DNA of 23,287 nt from Acidobacteriota bacterium (lineage in GTDB: Bacteria > Acidobacteriota > Polarisedimenticolia > QHYA01). Positions 14,701 to 21,584 of this stretch are shown here, one piece after another. Position 1 is the stretch's first letter, and each line of letters starts with the position of its first letter. A model generated the notes under the pieces. The model worked only from the letters and a program-made list of their open reading frames with translations. It had not been told where the DNA came from and made no database searches. The position numbers and the translations under genes are program-made. The stretch is from positions 1-23,287 of the forward strand of contig QHYA01000228.1 in NCBI GenBank assembly GCA_003223995.1, given 5' to 3'.

Positions 14701-16140
14701 ATGGCGGATTCCTTTGATCTGATCGTGATCGGAACCGGGCCGGCCGGACAGAAGGCCGCCGTGCAGGCCGCGAAGCTGGGCCGCAGGGTCCTCGCCGTGG
14801 AGAAGGGGGGGCAGGTGGGCGGTGCCTGCGTCCACTCGGGGACCATCCCGAGCAAGGCGCTGCGGCAGGTGGCCCTCATCCTCTCGGGGGTGCGGTCGCG
14901 GAGACTTCAAGGGGTGCGGCTCAGCTGGCACGACTCGCTGGGGCTGGGGGATCTCGTCTCGTACACATCCGAGATCGTCTCCACCGAGACCGCGATCGTC
15001 ACCGACCAGCTTCGCCGCAATGGTGTGGAGCTGGTCTATGGCACGGCCCGTTTCGACGCCCCGGAAACGGTGATCGTGAGCCGCGACGGGGCTGAACAGC
15101 CCTACAGTGCGGACAGGATCATCATCGCGACCGGCGCCGCGCCGGTGCGCCCTCCGGAGGTCCCTTTCGACGGGGAGCGGATCCACGACTACGAGAGCTT
15201 GCTCTCGCTGCGGCGGATCCCGAAGCGCCTCGTCGTTGTCGGAGCGGGGGTCATCGGCACGGAGTACGCTTGCATGTTCGCCGCTCTGGGCTGCGAGGTC
15301 GAGCTGCTGGATCGCCGCCGCGAGCTGCTGAACTTCCTCGACCGCGAGATCGCGGAAGCTCTCGCCTACCACCTTTGGTCCTCCGGCGTGAAGCTGCGCC
15401 TGGGAGAGGACGTGGGGCGTATCGAGAAGCAGGGGGAAGAGGTCCGCGTCACGCTCATCAGCGCGGAGGAGATCCTCTGCGACACGCTGCTGCACTGCCA
15501 GGGCCGGGTGGCGGCAACAGCGAGCCTCGCGCTGGAGAAGGCGGGGCTCCAGGCGGGCCCAGGCGGCCTGATCCAGGTGGACGCGAACTACCGGACCGCG
15601 GTTCCGCACATCTACGCGGTGGGTGATGTCATCGGCTTCCCCAGCCTCGCCTCGACCAGCATGGAGCAGGGGAGGATCGCCGCCGGCCACGCTTTCGGCG
15701 TGCAGGCTGAGTCGTTTCCACACCTGCTCCCCTTTGGCCTCTACACCATCCCCGAGATCTCGATGGTCGGCCGAAGCGAGACGGAGCTGACCCGGGACGG
15801 CGTGCCCTACGCTTCAGGGCGGGCTCATTACCGTGAAATCGCCCGGGGCCAGCTCGTGGGGGACTCGGAGGGGCTCCTCAAGCTCCTCTTTCATCGGGAG
15901 AACCGCAAGCTGCTGGGGGTGCATGCCATCGGCGAAGGCGCCACCGAGTTGATCCACATCGGGCAGGCCGTCATGGCATTCGGCGGTGAGGTGGACTACT
16001 TCGTCGCGAACGTTTTCAACTATCCGACCTTTGCGGAGTGTTACCGTGTCGCCGCACTGGATGGGATCAATCGCTCGGGTCTTGCCAGGCGAGGCGTGCC
16101 GGAAGGCCCCTCTCCGGTTCCCTCCGAGCCCCCTTCGTGA
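14701..16140 (+). CDS. sthA: soluble pyridine nucleotide transhydrogenase
   Basis: The 479-residue flavoprotein should transfer hydride between NADPH and NAD+ in the cytoplasm. It has FAD-binding GTGPAG at 11-16, the NAD(P)-binding VVGAGVIGTEYA, and the second FAD contact IYAVGDVIGFPSLAS. In the redox-site position it reads CVHSGTIPSK: C43 is kept but the second cysteine is T48, as in SthA and unlike lipoamide dehydrogenase (CxxxxC). The C-terminal dimer region (FVANVFNYPTFAECYRVAAL) also fits SthA. ATG at 14701 is preferred over an upstream in-frame ATG at 14581 because the family's N-terminus begins here and the extra 40 residues are Arg/Pro-rich. It is convergent with the thioredoxin-like gene. 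Confidence 0.9.
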   Translation: MADSFDLIVIGTGPAGQKAAVQAAKLGRRVLAVEKGGQVGGACVHSGTIPSKALRQVALILSGVRSRRLQGVRLSWHDSLGLGDLVSYTSEIVSTETAIVTDQLRRNGVELVYGTARFDAPETVIVSRDGAEQPYSADRIIIATGAAPVRPPEVPFDGERIHDYESLLSLRRIPKRLVVVGAGVIGTEYACMFAALGCEVELLDRRRELLNFLDREIAEALAYHLWSSGVKLRLGEDVGRIEKQGEEVRVTLISAEEILCDTLLHCQGRVAATASLALEKAGLQAGPGGLIQVDANYRTAVPHIYAVGDVIGFPSLASTSMEQGRIAAGHAFGVQAESFPHLLPFGLYTIPEISMVGRSETELTRDGVPYASGRAHYREIARGQLVGDSEGLLKLLFHRENRKLLGVHAIGEGATELIHIGQAVMAFGGEVDYFVANVFNYPTFAECYRVAALDGINRSGLARRGVPEGPSPVPSEPPS

Positions 16141-16255
16141 CTCGCCATCTCGGAGTGCTCCCGCCGCGGCTGCTGCGCCACGGCTGAGGCAGCTCGCCAT
16201 CGCCATCACGGAACCACTGCTCCCGGATGGCGCTCCCGGAGCGCACCACCCGCCG

Positions 16256-16846
16256 CTAGCGGAGCGCCTTGCGAAGCGACTGGAATGCCTCGTCGGAGAA
16301 AGTCCCCTCCCAGACCCGGTCGATCTTCCCGGAAGGGTCCACGACGACCGTCAGGGGCACCACCTTGATTTTCCAGCTCCGCGTGGAAGCTTCGCCTGGA
16401 GCAACCTTGTAGACCGGCGAGCTTAGACCGGCCTTCTGGAGCTTTGCTTCCAAAGGGGCCGGGTCCTCCAGAGTCAGGGCGATGGAGCGGACGCTTTCCG
16501 AAGGAGCTTCAACGAGCGCCTTCTTCCAGAGCTTCAGCGTCTGGGCGCAGGCAGGGCACTCCGCTGTGGCGATCATGACGAGTGTGGTCCGCCGCGGCTG
16601 TCCGCCGAAGACGAGTCGTGCGGGTGCTCCATTCGGATCGATGAGATCAAGAGGAGCAGCCTGGGAGCCTACCTCCGGCCCGCCAGTGCGGCCTGCTTCC
16701 GCCGCCTGGCTGGAGAGGCTCTCGAGCTGAGCGCGAAGCGAGCGGTTCTGCCGGACGAGCAAGGCGACTTCGACGATCGCGCCTGCGAGCAGGACCATCA
16801 GAAGGACATTCATCAGGCGGTCCCGCCCATTGGTGCTGGTCAGCAT
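16256..16846 (-). CDS. membrane-anchored thioredoxin-like (TlpA/MauD-type) protein
   Basis: The 196-residue protein has one N-terminal membrane helix (about residues 11-31), a short helical stalk (RSLRAQLESLSSQAAE), then a thioredoxin-fold domain facing the periplasm. The active site is C97-P-A-C100 in IATAECPAC, and the cis-proline is P164 in VVPLTVVVD. A strand-turn DPSGKIDRVWEG follows, as in TlpA-type redoxins. Expected activity is thiol-disulfide exchange, for instance in cytochrome c or cofactor maturation. An internal ATG (residue 12) would remove the short polar head but keep the helix. No Shine-Dalgarno is seen before either start. It stands alone, convergent with sthA, and no cytochrome or mau genes are in the window. 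Confidence 0.8.
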   Translation of the reverse strand: MLTSTNGRDRLMNVLLMVLLAGAIVEVALLVRQNRSLRAQLESLSSQAAEAGRTGGPEVGSQAAPLDLIDPNGAPARLVFGGQPRRTTLVMIATAECPACAQTLKLWKKALVEAPSESVRSIALTLEDPAPLEAKLQKAGLSSPVYKVAPGEASTRSWKIKVVPLTVVVDPSGKIDRVWEGTFSDEAFQSLRKALR

Positions 16847-16850
16847 GTGA

Positions 16851-16874
16851 AGAGGATCAGTATAGAGGATCAGT
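16851..16874 (-). promoter_or_regulatory. -10 element flanked by 11-bp direct repeats, thioredoxin-like gene
   Basis: TATACT (minus strand, 16859-16864) ends 12 nt before the ATG at 16846. AGAGGATCAGT occurs at 16851-16861 and again at 16864-16874, a 13-nt period, so the repeats straddle the -10. This is a possible operator, and the leader would be only a few nucleotides. Confidence 0.45.
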
Positions 16875-17033
16875 CGGATGCTCCGGACACAACGTGCTCA
16901 CGCGGGGAACCCCCGGCGGACCGGGGGGCGAGCCTGATCGAGGGCGCCCGTGCCTTCTGGCGTTCGGAAGCCGTGCCGCCCGGAGTTTCTCGGGCTCGAG
17001 ACCGGCGATGCCGCAGGAAGAGGTGACCCCGGA

Positions 17034-17069
17034 ACACGGACGACACGGACGACACGGACGACACGGACG
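17034..17069 (+). repeat. four tandem copies of a 9-bp unit
   Basis: ACACGGACG is repeated four times without mismatch, ending 7 nt before the -35 of the D-cysteine desulfhydrase promoter. The unit is not close to one helical turn. It may be a variable-number repeat or a regulator site. Confidence 0.9.
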
Positions 17070-17076
17070 GAAACAG

Positions 17077-17104
17077 TTGACAGGAAGTTGTTTAGCGTTA
17101 CAAT
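17077..17104 (+). promoter_or_regulatory. strong sigma-70-type promoter, leaderless arrangement
   Basis: TTGACA (17077-17082) and TACAAT (17099-17104) are 16 nt apart, 11 of 12 positions matching consensus. The -10 ends 9 nt before the ATG at 17114, which has no Shine-Dalgarno, so the transcript probably begins at or near the start codon. Confidence 0.7.
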
Positions 17105-17113
17105 GCAGCGATC

Positions 17114-17635
17114 ATGCCAGAGGGTGTCAAACCAGAACTGGAACGGACGGGTCGCATCGCCCTCGCCTCCGCGCCGACTCCTCTTGAGCCCTTGCCGGGC
17201 CTGACACGCTTGCTGGGGGGGCCGGAGATCTGGATCAAAAGGGACGATCTGACCGGCCTCGGGCTCGGGGGCAACAAGGTCCGCAAGCTCGAATTCTTGG
17301 TGGCGGAAGCGCGCTCCCAGGGGGCCGACACACTCGTCACGATCGGGGCGGCGCAGTCCAATCATGTCCGTTTGACAGCAGCCGCTGCCCGAGCGACCGG
17401 CTTCGAGTCCGTCTCGATCCTCTTTGCGGGCCATGAAGGCAAGGAGCAGGGGAACCTCCTGCTCGACAGGCTGCTGGACTCCGATATCGTGAGGCTCCCC
17501 TTCGGAATGGACGAGGCCACGGCGAGCAAGGTGGACCGCGCCGTGGACGGGACCCTGGCGCGCTTGCGGGAAAGCGGACGGAGTCCCTATTTCATCCCAG
17601 CCGGCGGAGCAGTCCCTGCGGAGTGGACGCGCTGA
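17114..17635 (+). pseudogene. dcyD: D-cysteine desulfhydrase, N-terminal fragment
   Basis: The fragment of 173 residues belongs to the PLP-dependent D-cysteine desulfhydrase/ACC deaminase family, which cleaves D-cysteine to pyruvate, H2S and ammonia. It has the family start (APTPLEPLPGL), WIKRDDLTGLGLGGNKVRKL with the PLP-binding lysine, and IGAAQSNHVRLTAAAA. It reads normally to YFIPAGGA at about residue 166 and then ends within a few residues (VPAEWTR, stop at 17633-17635). Members of the family are about 320-340 residues. The glycine-rich SGSxGT loop that holds the PLP phosphate should follow but is absent from all frames. The fragment should therefore be inactive. It sits behind the best promoter in the window. 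The rest of the gene is the fragment ending at 18066. Confidence 0.8.
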
Positions 17636-18066
17636 GGTTGCATTGGCGGCTCATCGGTATCTCGGCGATGGAGGAGGGGATGGCTCAATCGGCCGGAGTC
17701 GCTCCTCTCGAGAAGCTCGTCCACGACGCGGGCTCGTTGATCGGATACGAGGCGAAGATCACCCGGGTGAAATGGGAGATCAGCTACGGTCACGTCGGAG
17801 AGGGTTACGGCGTGCTGAGCCCGGAAGCAGCCGACGCGATTCGCACTGTGGCTCGTTCCGACGGGGTGTTCCTCGACCCGGTCTACACGGGCAAGGCGAT
17901 GGCCGGTCTGATCGACATGGTCCGCACAGGGCGGTTCGACAGCCACAGCAAGGTCCTCTTCCTCCACACGGGAGGAGTTCCCGCGATTTTTGCCTATCCC
18001 GAAATCCTTGCCCTTCCGAAGAAAGCCAAACTCACCCCCGCGCCCGACGCCTCACCACGCCGCTGA
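17623..18066 (+). pseudogene. dcyD: D-cysteine desulfhydrase, C-terminal fragment
   Basis: In a different frame the family resumes at RLIGISAMEEGM and runs through GHVGEGYGVLSPEAADAI, DPVYTGKAMAGLIDMVRTGR and VLFLHTGGVPAIFAY, all typical of the C-terminal half, to the TGA at 18064-18066. A GTG at 17623 opens the frame, but no ribosome binding site precedes it and the protein would lack the PLP lysine. Compared with E. coli DcyD from memory, the two fragments together lack about 38 residues between the GG of IPAGG and the LIG of RLIGIS, and the frames differ by one. The simplest reading is an internal deletion of about 112-115 nt. An assembly join cannot be excluded. Confidence 0.78.
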
Positions 18067-18097
18067 ATGAGCGCTGGTGCAGCTCTTCGTAGCAAGG

Positions 18098-18119
18098 CTG
18101 CAAAGGCAGAGGTTTGCAG
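18098..18119. terminator. possible bidirectional terminator hairpin
   Basis: CTGCAAA and TTTGCAG pair over 7 bp around an 8-nt loop, between the convergent desulfhydrase remnant and ferredoxin gene. There is no T-tract and the stem is short. Confidence 0.3.
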
Positions 18120-18122
18120 TGC

Positions 18123-18335
18123 TCAGGGGGAAAGCCGCCGGCCCGTCGCCTCGTCGTAAAGAATGACTGCGACCGTGGGGCACAGGCGGGCCGCCTCGTA
18201 GAGGTCGAAGTCGGCCGCTGCATGGGCGTTCACGACCAGCGCCTTCTTCTCCTCGTCGATGAGGAATACACGCGGTGCGGCCGCCACGCAGCATCCGGAG
18301 CCGATGCAGAGATCGCGGTCGATCTCGATCTTCAT
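18123..18335 (-). CDS. ferredoxin of the single-cluster (3Fe-4S / P450-type) kind
   Basis: This 70-residue acidic ferredoxin starts at ATG 18335 (a TTG at 18347 would add four residues). It begins MKIEIDRDLCIGSGCCVAAA and ends with LCPTVAVILYDEATGRRL. The pattern C10-x5-C16 ... C53-P is that of single-cluster ferredoxins that feed cytochrome P450 or similar oxygenases. C15, next to C16, is extra and occupies the position that is commonly Met or another residue in 3Fe-4S members, so the cluster type is open. Electron donor or acceptor partners are not encoded nearby. The gene lies 112 nt downstream of a secreted-protein gene on the same strand. No strong ribosome binding site is seen. Confidence 0.8.
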   Translation of the reverse strand: MKIEIDRDLCIGSGCCVAAAPRVFLIDEEKKALVVNAHAAADFDLYEAARLCPTVAVILYDEATGRRLSP

Positions 18336-18447
18336 CGACCGGCCCAAGAATCGGTAATTGCGGCGTGGGCAGTATGCTTCGCGCGGCCGGCGCGCTTCGA
18401 GGCGCGGCCATGGCGGTTCATTGTGGAGCCGCCCTCTCCGTGGGCGC

Positions 18448-19095
18448 TCAACTGCCAGGCTGGATACGGCCGTCCGCGTGCAGGACGCGGAAGGTCCCCT
18501 GTTCCGTCTTCTCCCAGAAGGAGACCCTCACGGAATTCCCCATGACCGTCGCCATGATCGGCTCTCTCTTGGGTTTGGCCTCATCGTCCTTCTTCTGCGC
18601 GCCCGCCTCGGAGGCCTCCGCTGTATCGGAAGACTCGGTCCCCGCCTTCGGCTCCGGGGTTCTCTTCCCTCCTCTACGCAAGGGGCCTCCTACCATCGAG
18701 CGTGCGGCCTTCTGCGTCATCACTCCTGCCATGACGCCTCCCAAAGTGGCGACCACGTCGTCTCCACCGGGCTGACGGAACTGAAAGGCGTTCTCCTTGG
18801 TGCCGTCGCTGTACTCGAGGTTCACCAGCGTGATGTCGTATGTGCCGGCGGGCAGGGGCTTGTCCCCGTCGGTGAGGATCCTGGCCGGCACGTCGACCCT
18901 GGGCTGGCGATGAACGACCGTCACCTTGGAAGGTTGCTGGTTCTTCGAAGCCGGGGCGGCGGGATTGCTCGCCCGGCCGGTTTTCGTTGTGGAGGCTGGA
19001 GCTGTTGTGCGTGCCTCCGCGGCGAAGGCTGCGACGGATGCCGCAAGGACGAACAGCAAGGCCACGCAGAGCGACTGGGTTCGTTTCGATTCCAT
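18448..19095 (-). CDS. secreted protein of unknown function
   Basis: The 215-residue protein has a signal peptide (1-26, ending AAFAAEA), a Thr/Ala/Pro-rich low-complexity linker (about 27-60), then a beta-rich segment with RILTDGDKPLPAGTYDITL and NAFQFRQPGGDDVVATLGGV, a charged low-complexity stretch (about 145-178, Lys/Glu/Ala with many acidic residues) and a final beta segment ending TFRVLHADGRIQPGS. The PAGTYDITL pattern recalls small beta-sandwich domains of exported acidobacterial proteins, but I cannot assign a family. ATG at 19095 is preceded by AAGGAGAG 8 nt upstream and by a good promoter, so it is likely expressed. There are no cysteines in the mature part and no membrane anchor. 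Confidence 0.72.
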   Translation of the reverse strand: MESKRTQSLCVALLFVLAASVAAFAAEARTTAPASTTKTGRASNPAAPASKNQQPSKVTVVHRQPRVDVPARILTDGDKPLPAGTYDITLVNLEYSDGTKENAFQFRQPGGDDVVATLGGVMAGVMTQKAARSMVGGPLRRGGKRTPEPKAGTESSDTAEASEAGAQKKDDEAKPKREPIMATVMGNSVRVSFWEKTEQGTFRVLHADGRIQPGS

Positions 19096-19122
19096 GATCG
19101 GATCTCTCCTTGAGAAGAAGTG

Positions 19123-19151
19123 ATTATAGGGGGTGCCTGCGCCAGGGGCAA
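19123..19151 (-). promoter_or_regulatory. sigma-70-type promoter of the secreted-protein gene
   Basis: On the minus strand TTGCCC (19146-19151) and a perfect TATAAT (19123-19128) are 17 nt apart. The leader to ATG 19095 is about 20 nt and contains AAGGAGAG at 19104-19111. Confidence 0.6.
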
Positions 19152-19334
19152 TCTGCGCTCATCCAGCCGACCCCGCCCTGATCCGACTCCCGAGACTGTG
19201 AGTGAGCCTGACTGGAGAGAACCGCGCGACGCTGGCTCCGGTCAAGATGGCAGCTCGAGGATGGGCTTAGAATCTCGCGCGAGGGATGTCGCCCGATGGG
19301 TGCGGGAGCGGATTGCGGCCGCGCCCCCCGACGC

Positions 19335-19370
19335 GAGGTCTGACGGAAGAACGAGGTCTGACGGAAGAAC
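19335..19370 (+). repeat. two tandem copies of an 18-bp unit
   Basis: GAGGTCTGACGGAAGAAC occurs twice in direct succession without mismatch, about 40 nt before the UPF0173 hydrolase start. The length is a multiple of three but no gene is supported here. The rest of 19152-19412 shows only a short palindrome, CTCGCGCGAG at 19274-19283. Confidence 0.85.
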
Positions 19371-19412
19371 AAAGAGAAGCAGGGCGAAGACGGGAGGAAC
19401 GAGGAGGAAACG

Positions 19413-20123
19413 ATGGGGCAGAAAGGCAATGTGCGGATCACCTGGTTGGGGCATGCGACATTCAAGATCACCAGTGTGGCGGGGAAGACGGTCCTGATCG
19501 ACCCCTGGATCGAGGGGAACCCCGCGACGCCTGCGGGGTTGAAGAAGCTCGATCGGATCGACGTCATGCTGATCACTCACGGCCACTTCGACCACATCGG
19601 AGACGCCATCTCCCTGGCCTTCGCTCACGGCCCAGCCGTGGTGTGCAACTGGGAGACCTCCGTCTGGCTGGAATCAAAGGGGGTGCGCCGGATCACCGGC
19701 ATGAACAAAGGAGGGACCGTGGAGGTCGCGGGGATGAAGGTGACCATGGTCCACGCCGACCACTCCTGCGGGATCCTGGATGACGGACGGGTCGTGTATG
19801 GGGGCGACCCTTGCGGGTACGTCGTGGAGTTGGAGAACGGCTACCGGATCTACCATGCCGGCGACACGAACGTCTTCGGCGACATGGCGCTCATCGGCGA
19901 GCTGTGCTCGCCGGACCTGGCCCTGCTGCCGATCGGAGGCCATTACACGATGGGCCCTGCCGGGGCGGCGCGGGCGTGCCGGCTGCTTGGCGTCGCGGCT
20001 GTCATCCCGATGCACTTCGGCACCTTCCCCGTTCTCGAGGGGACGCCCGCGGAGCTGAAGGCCGCGGCGCGCGACATCCAGGGATTGCAGATCGTGGAGC
20101 TGAGGCCTGGGGAGGCGTACTGA
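19413..20123 (+). CDS. UPF0173-family metal-dependent hydrolase (metallo-beta-lactamase fold)
   Basis: The 236-residue protein has the metallo-beta-lactamase metal site: H56-G-H58-F-D60-H61 (ITHGHFDHIGD), H114 or H117 (MVHADHSC), D151 (YHAGDTN) and H201 (IPMHFGTF), enough for two zinc ions. WLGHATFKI near the N-terminus and GGHYTMGPAGAARA are typical of the UPF0173/UlaG-like group, whose substrates are mostly unknown (UlaG itself is an ascorbate-6-phosphate lactonase). The length is normal. ATG at 19413 follows GAGGAGG by about 7 nt. It is the first gene of a run with a ChrR-like cupin 35 nt downstream and an MscS gene. No sugar-uptake genes are present, so a UlaG role is not supported. Confidence 0.88.
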   Translation: MGQKGNVRITWLGHATFKITSVAGKTVLIDPWIEGNPATPAGLKKLDRIDVMLITHGHFDHIGDAISLAFAHGPAVVCNWETSVWLESKGVRRITGMNKGGTVEVAGMKVTMVHADHSCGILDDGRVVYGGDPCGYVVELENGYRIYHAGDTNVFGDMALIGELCSPDLALLPIGGHYTMGPAGAARACRLLGVAAVIPMHFGTFPVLEGTPAELKAAARDIQGLQIVELRPGEAY

Positions 20124-20158
20124 TCCGCGGCGGAACCGGCTCGACGAAGGAGATACCC

Positions 20159-20497
20159 ATGAAATCGTTGGATTGGATTTCAGTGTCCATGGAGGAGGTG
20201 GAGTGGAAGCCGAGCCGCCACCCAGGAGTCCGCTACAGGTCCCTGCGCTTCGACCGGGAAACTGGAGCGGGGGCGATGATCCTCGACATGGCTCCGGGGA
20301 CGTCGTATCCCGCCCACGTCCATACGGCAGGCGAGGACGTCCTGATCCTCGATGGGGAGCTGATCATCGGGTCGGGCCGTCACGGCAGAGGCAGCTACAT
20401 CTACAGCCCCCCGGGGTCCACCCACGCGCCACGGACCGAGAAGGGATGCCGGATGTTCATTGTCCTGCCCGGAAAAGTGGAAGAGATCGATCGATGA
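20159..20497 (+). CDS. ChrR-like cupin-domain protein
   Basis: The 112-residue protein starts at ATG 20159 behind AAGGAGA (6 nt spacing). The core GTSYPAHVHTAGEDVLILDG holds two His and a Glu for a metal, and YIYSPPGSTHAPRTEKGC adds the last His and the Gly/Ser turn. This arrangement matches the cupin domain of ChrR anti-sigma factors and related anti-oxidative or acetylacetone-cleaving cupins. The zinc-finger N-terminal part of ChrR is absent, so it is a lone cupin rather than an anti-sigma factor. It lies between the UPF0173 hydrolase and the MscS remnant, on the same strand, and probably shares their transcript. The substrate is unknown. Confidence 0.8.
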   Translation: MKSLDWISVSMEEVEWKPSRHPGVRYRSLRFDRETGAGAMILDMAPGTSYPAHVHTAGEDVLILDGELIIGSGRHGRGSYIYSPPGSTHAPRTEKGCRMFIVLPGKVEEIDR

Positions 20498-20549
20498 GAG
20501 GCGGAGATCGACCGAGATCGACCGAGAGGAAAGATCGAGCGATGAGAGG
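20483..20549 (+). repeat. duplicated cupin-end sequence and GAGATCGACC tandem
   Basis: GAGATCGACC is repeated directly at 20504-20513 and 20514-20523. CGATGAGAGG, which includes the cupin stop codon, occurs at 20492-20501 and again at 20540-20549, 48 nt apart, the second forming part of the MscS ribosome binding region. It looks like a local duplication of the cupin gene end. Confidence 0.7.
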
Positions 20550-20560
20550 AGAACCCGAGC

Positions 20561-21280
20561 ATGGGTCCTGATCTGACACAGCAGCTCTCGGCACTGCCGC
20601 TCTGGCTGCTCGCCCTGGGCTACGCGGCCTGGGCCGCGCTCGTGATCGTGGCGACGCCGGCCCTGTTCGGCCTGCTCGGAACGCTCGCCGTGCGGGCGAA
20701 GTCTCCCCTGGGCGGGATGGTCCTCAGGGTCGCCCGCGGTCCTTTCAGGGTCGTTCTCCTTCTCGTCGGTGCGGGGGTTGTTCTGGAGTCGTCGGGGCTG
20801 CCGGAGAAGGTCCTCCATTACGGCAGGCCGACCATCTTCACCCTGATCTCGCTGGTGGTCCTGGTCTTCGCCGACCGGATGGTCCGCGCCCTTCTGGCGG
20901 AGTACCTGCCCAAATCCGGAGCCTTCGAAGCCGGCCGCTCCATGATCGTCGGGTTCGCACGCGGTCTGGTGATCGGTATCGGTATCCTGATCCTGCTCGA
21001 CTCGCTCGGCGTCCCGATCACGACCGTCCTCGCGACTCTGGGCGTCGGCAGCCTTGCCGTTGCTCTCGCGCTGCAGGACACTCTGGGTCAGTTCTTCGCC
21101 GCGATCTACGTGGCTGTGGACCAGCCAGTGCGGTTGGGGGACTACATCCGCCTGGGAGGGGGGGAGGAGGGCTTCGTCGAGAGGATCGGCTGGCGGAGCA
21201 CGCGGCTGCGCATGCTGCAGAACAGCCTCATTGTCATCCCCAACTCGAAGCTCGCAACGAGCACGATCACCAACTTCTAA
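20561..21280 (+). pseudogene. mscS: MscS-family mechanosensitive channel, truncated N-terminal part
   Basis: The 239-residue product has membrane helices at about 12-38, 60-78 and 90-110, the pore-lining helix with LATLGVGSLAVALALQDTLG (about 157-176), and the start of the cytoplasmic beta domain (VDQPVRLGDYIRLGG, MLQNSLIVIPNSKL). MscS channels open under membrane tension to release solutes in hypo-osmotic shock. The frame stops at TAA 21278-21280 straight after STITNF, where family members continue for 70-100 residues. The missing part resumes in another frame to 21497. AGGAGA lies upstream of ATG 20561. Without the vestibule the channel is unlikely to assemble normally. Confidence 0.8.
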
Positions 21281-21497
21281 GGTCCGCTTCCAGAAGTTTG
21301 ACGACGGCGGGATCGAACTGAACGCAATACTCCGAGTGGCGCAGTTCACGGATCAGTTTCTCGTCCGGCATGAGTTCATCAAGCGGCTTCACGCTCGTTT
21401 TGCGGAGGAAGGGATCGTGATCCGTTTCCCCGTGCGCGAGCTGCGGCTGGCCCCGGAGGAGCGCGCTCTTCTCTCCCGCGGCTCCGCGGGCGCGTAA
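21275..21497 (+). pseudogene. mscS: MscS C-terminal vestibule fragment in shifted frame
   Basis: In the frame that reads SKVRFQKFDDGGIELNAILR from about 21276, the protein continues with RVAQFTDQFLVRHEFIKRLH and EEGIVIRFPVREL, the typical end of the MscS alpha-beta domain, to TAA 21495-21497. Compared with E. coli MscS from memory, about 40-45 residues between INF and the VRLNELG strand are absent, and the frames differ by two, which fits a deletion of roughly 130 nt. It has no start codon or ribosome binding site of its own. Confidence 0.72.
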
Positions 21498-21584
21498 GGA
21501 GGTCGCCCGCGCCTGGACGGCGCCGCCGCCGCGGGCGCGCGCTCACGCATCTTCTCCACCTGGAAAGCTGACGACCGAGGCAGG

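Noticed and set aside
16229..16268. Terminator between convergent sthA and the thioredoxin-like gene
   Set aside because: GGCGCTCC can pair with either of two nearby copies of GGAGCGC, but there is no T-tract and one arm lies at the end of the coding sequence; too weak to list.
17034..17069. CRISPR-like array
   Set aside because: The copies are adjacent 9-bp units without spacers, and no cas genes are present.
19120..19497. Plus-strand open frame across the 18-bp repeats
   Set aside because: It overlaps the start of the UPF0173 hydrolase in another frame, lacks a ribosome binding site and has Arg/Gly low-complexity composition.
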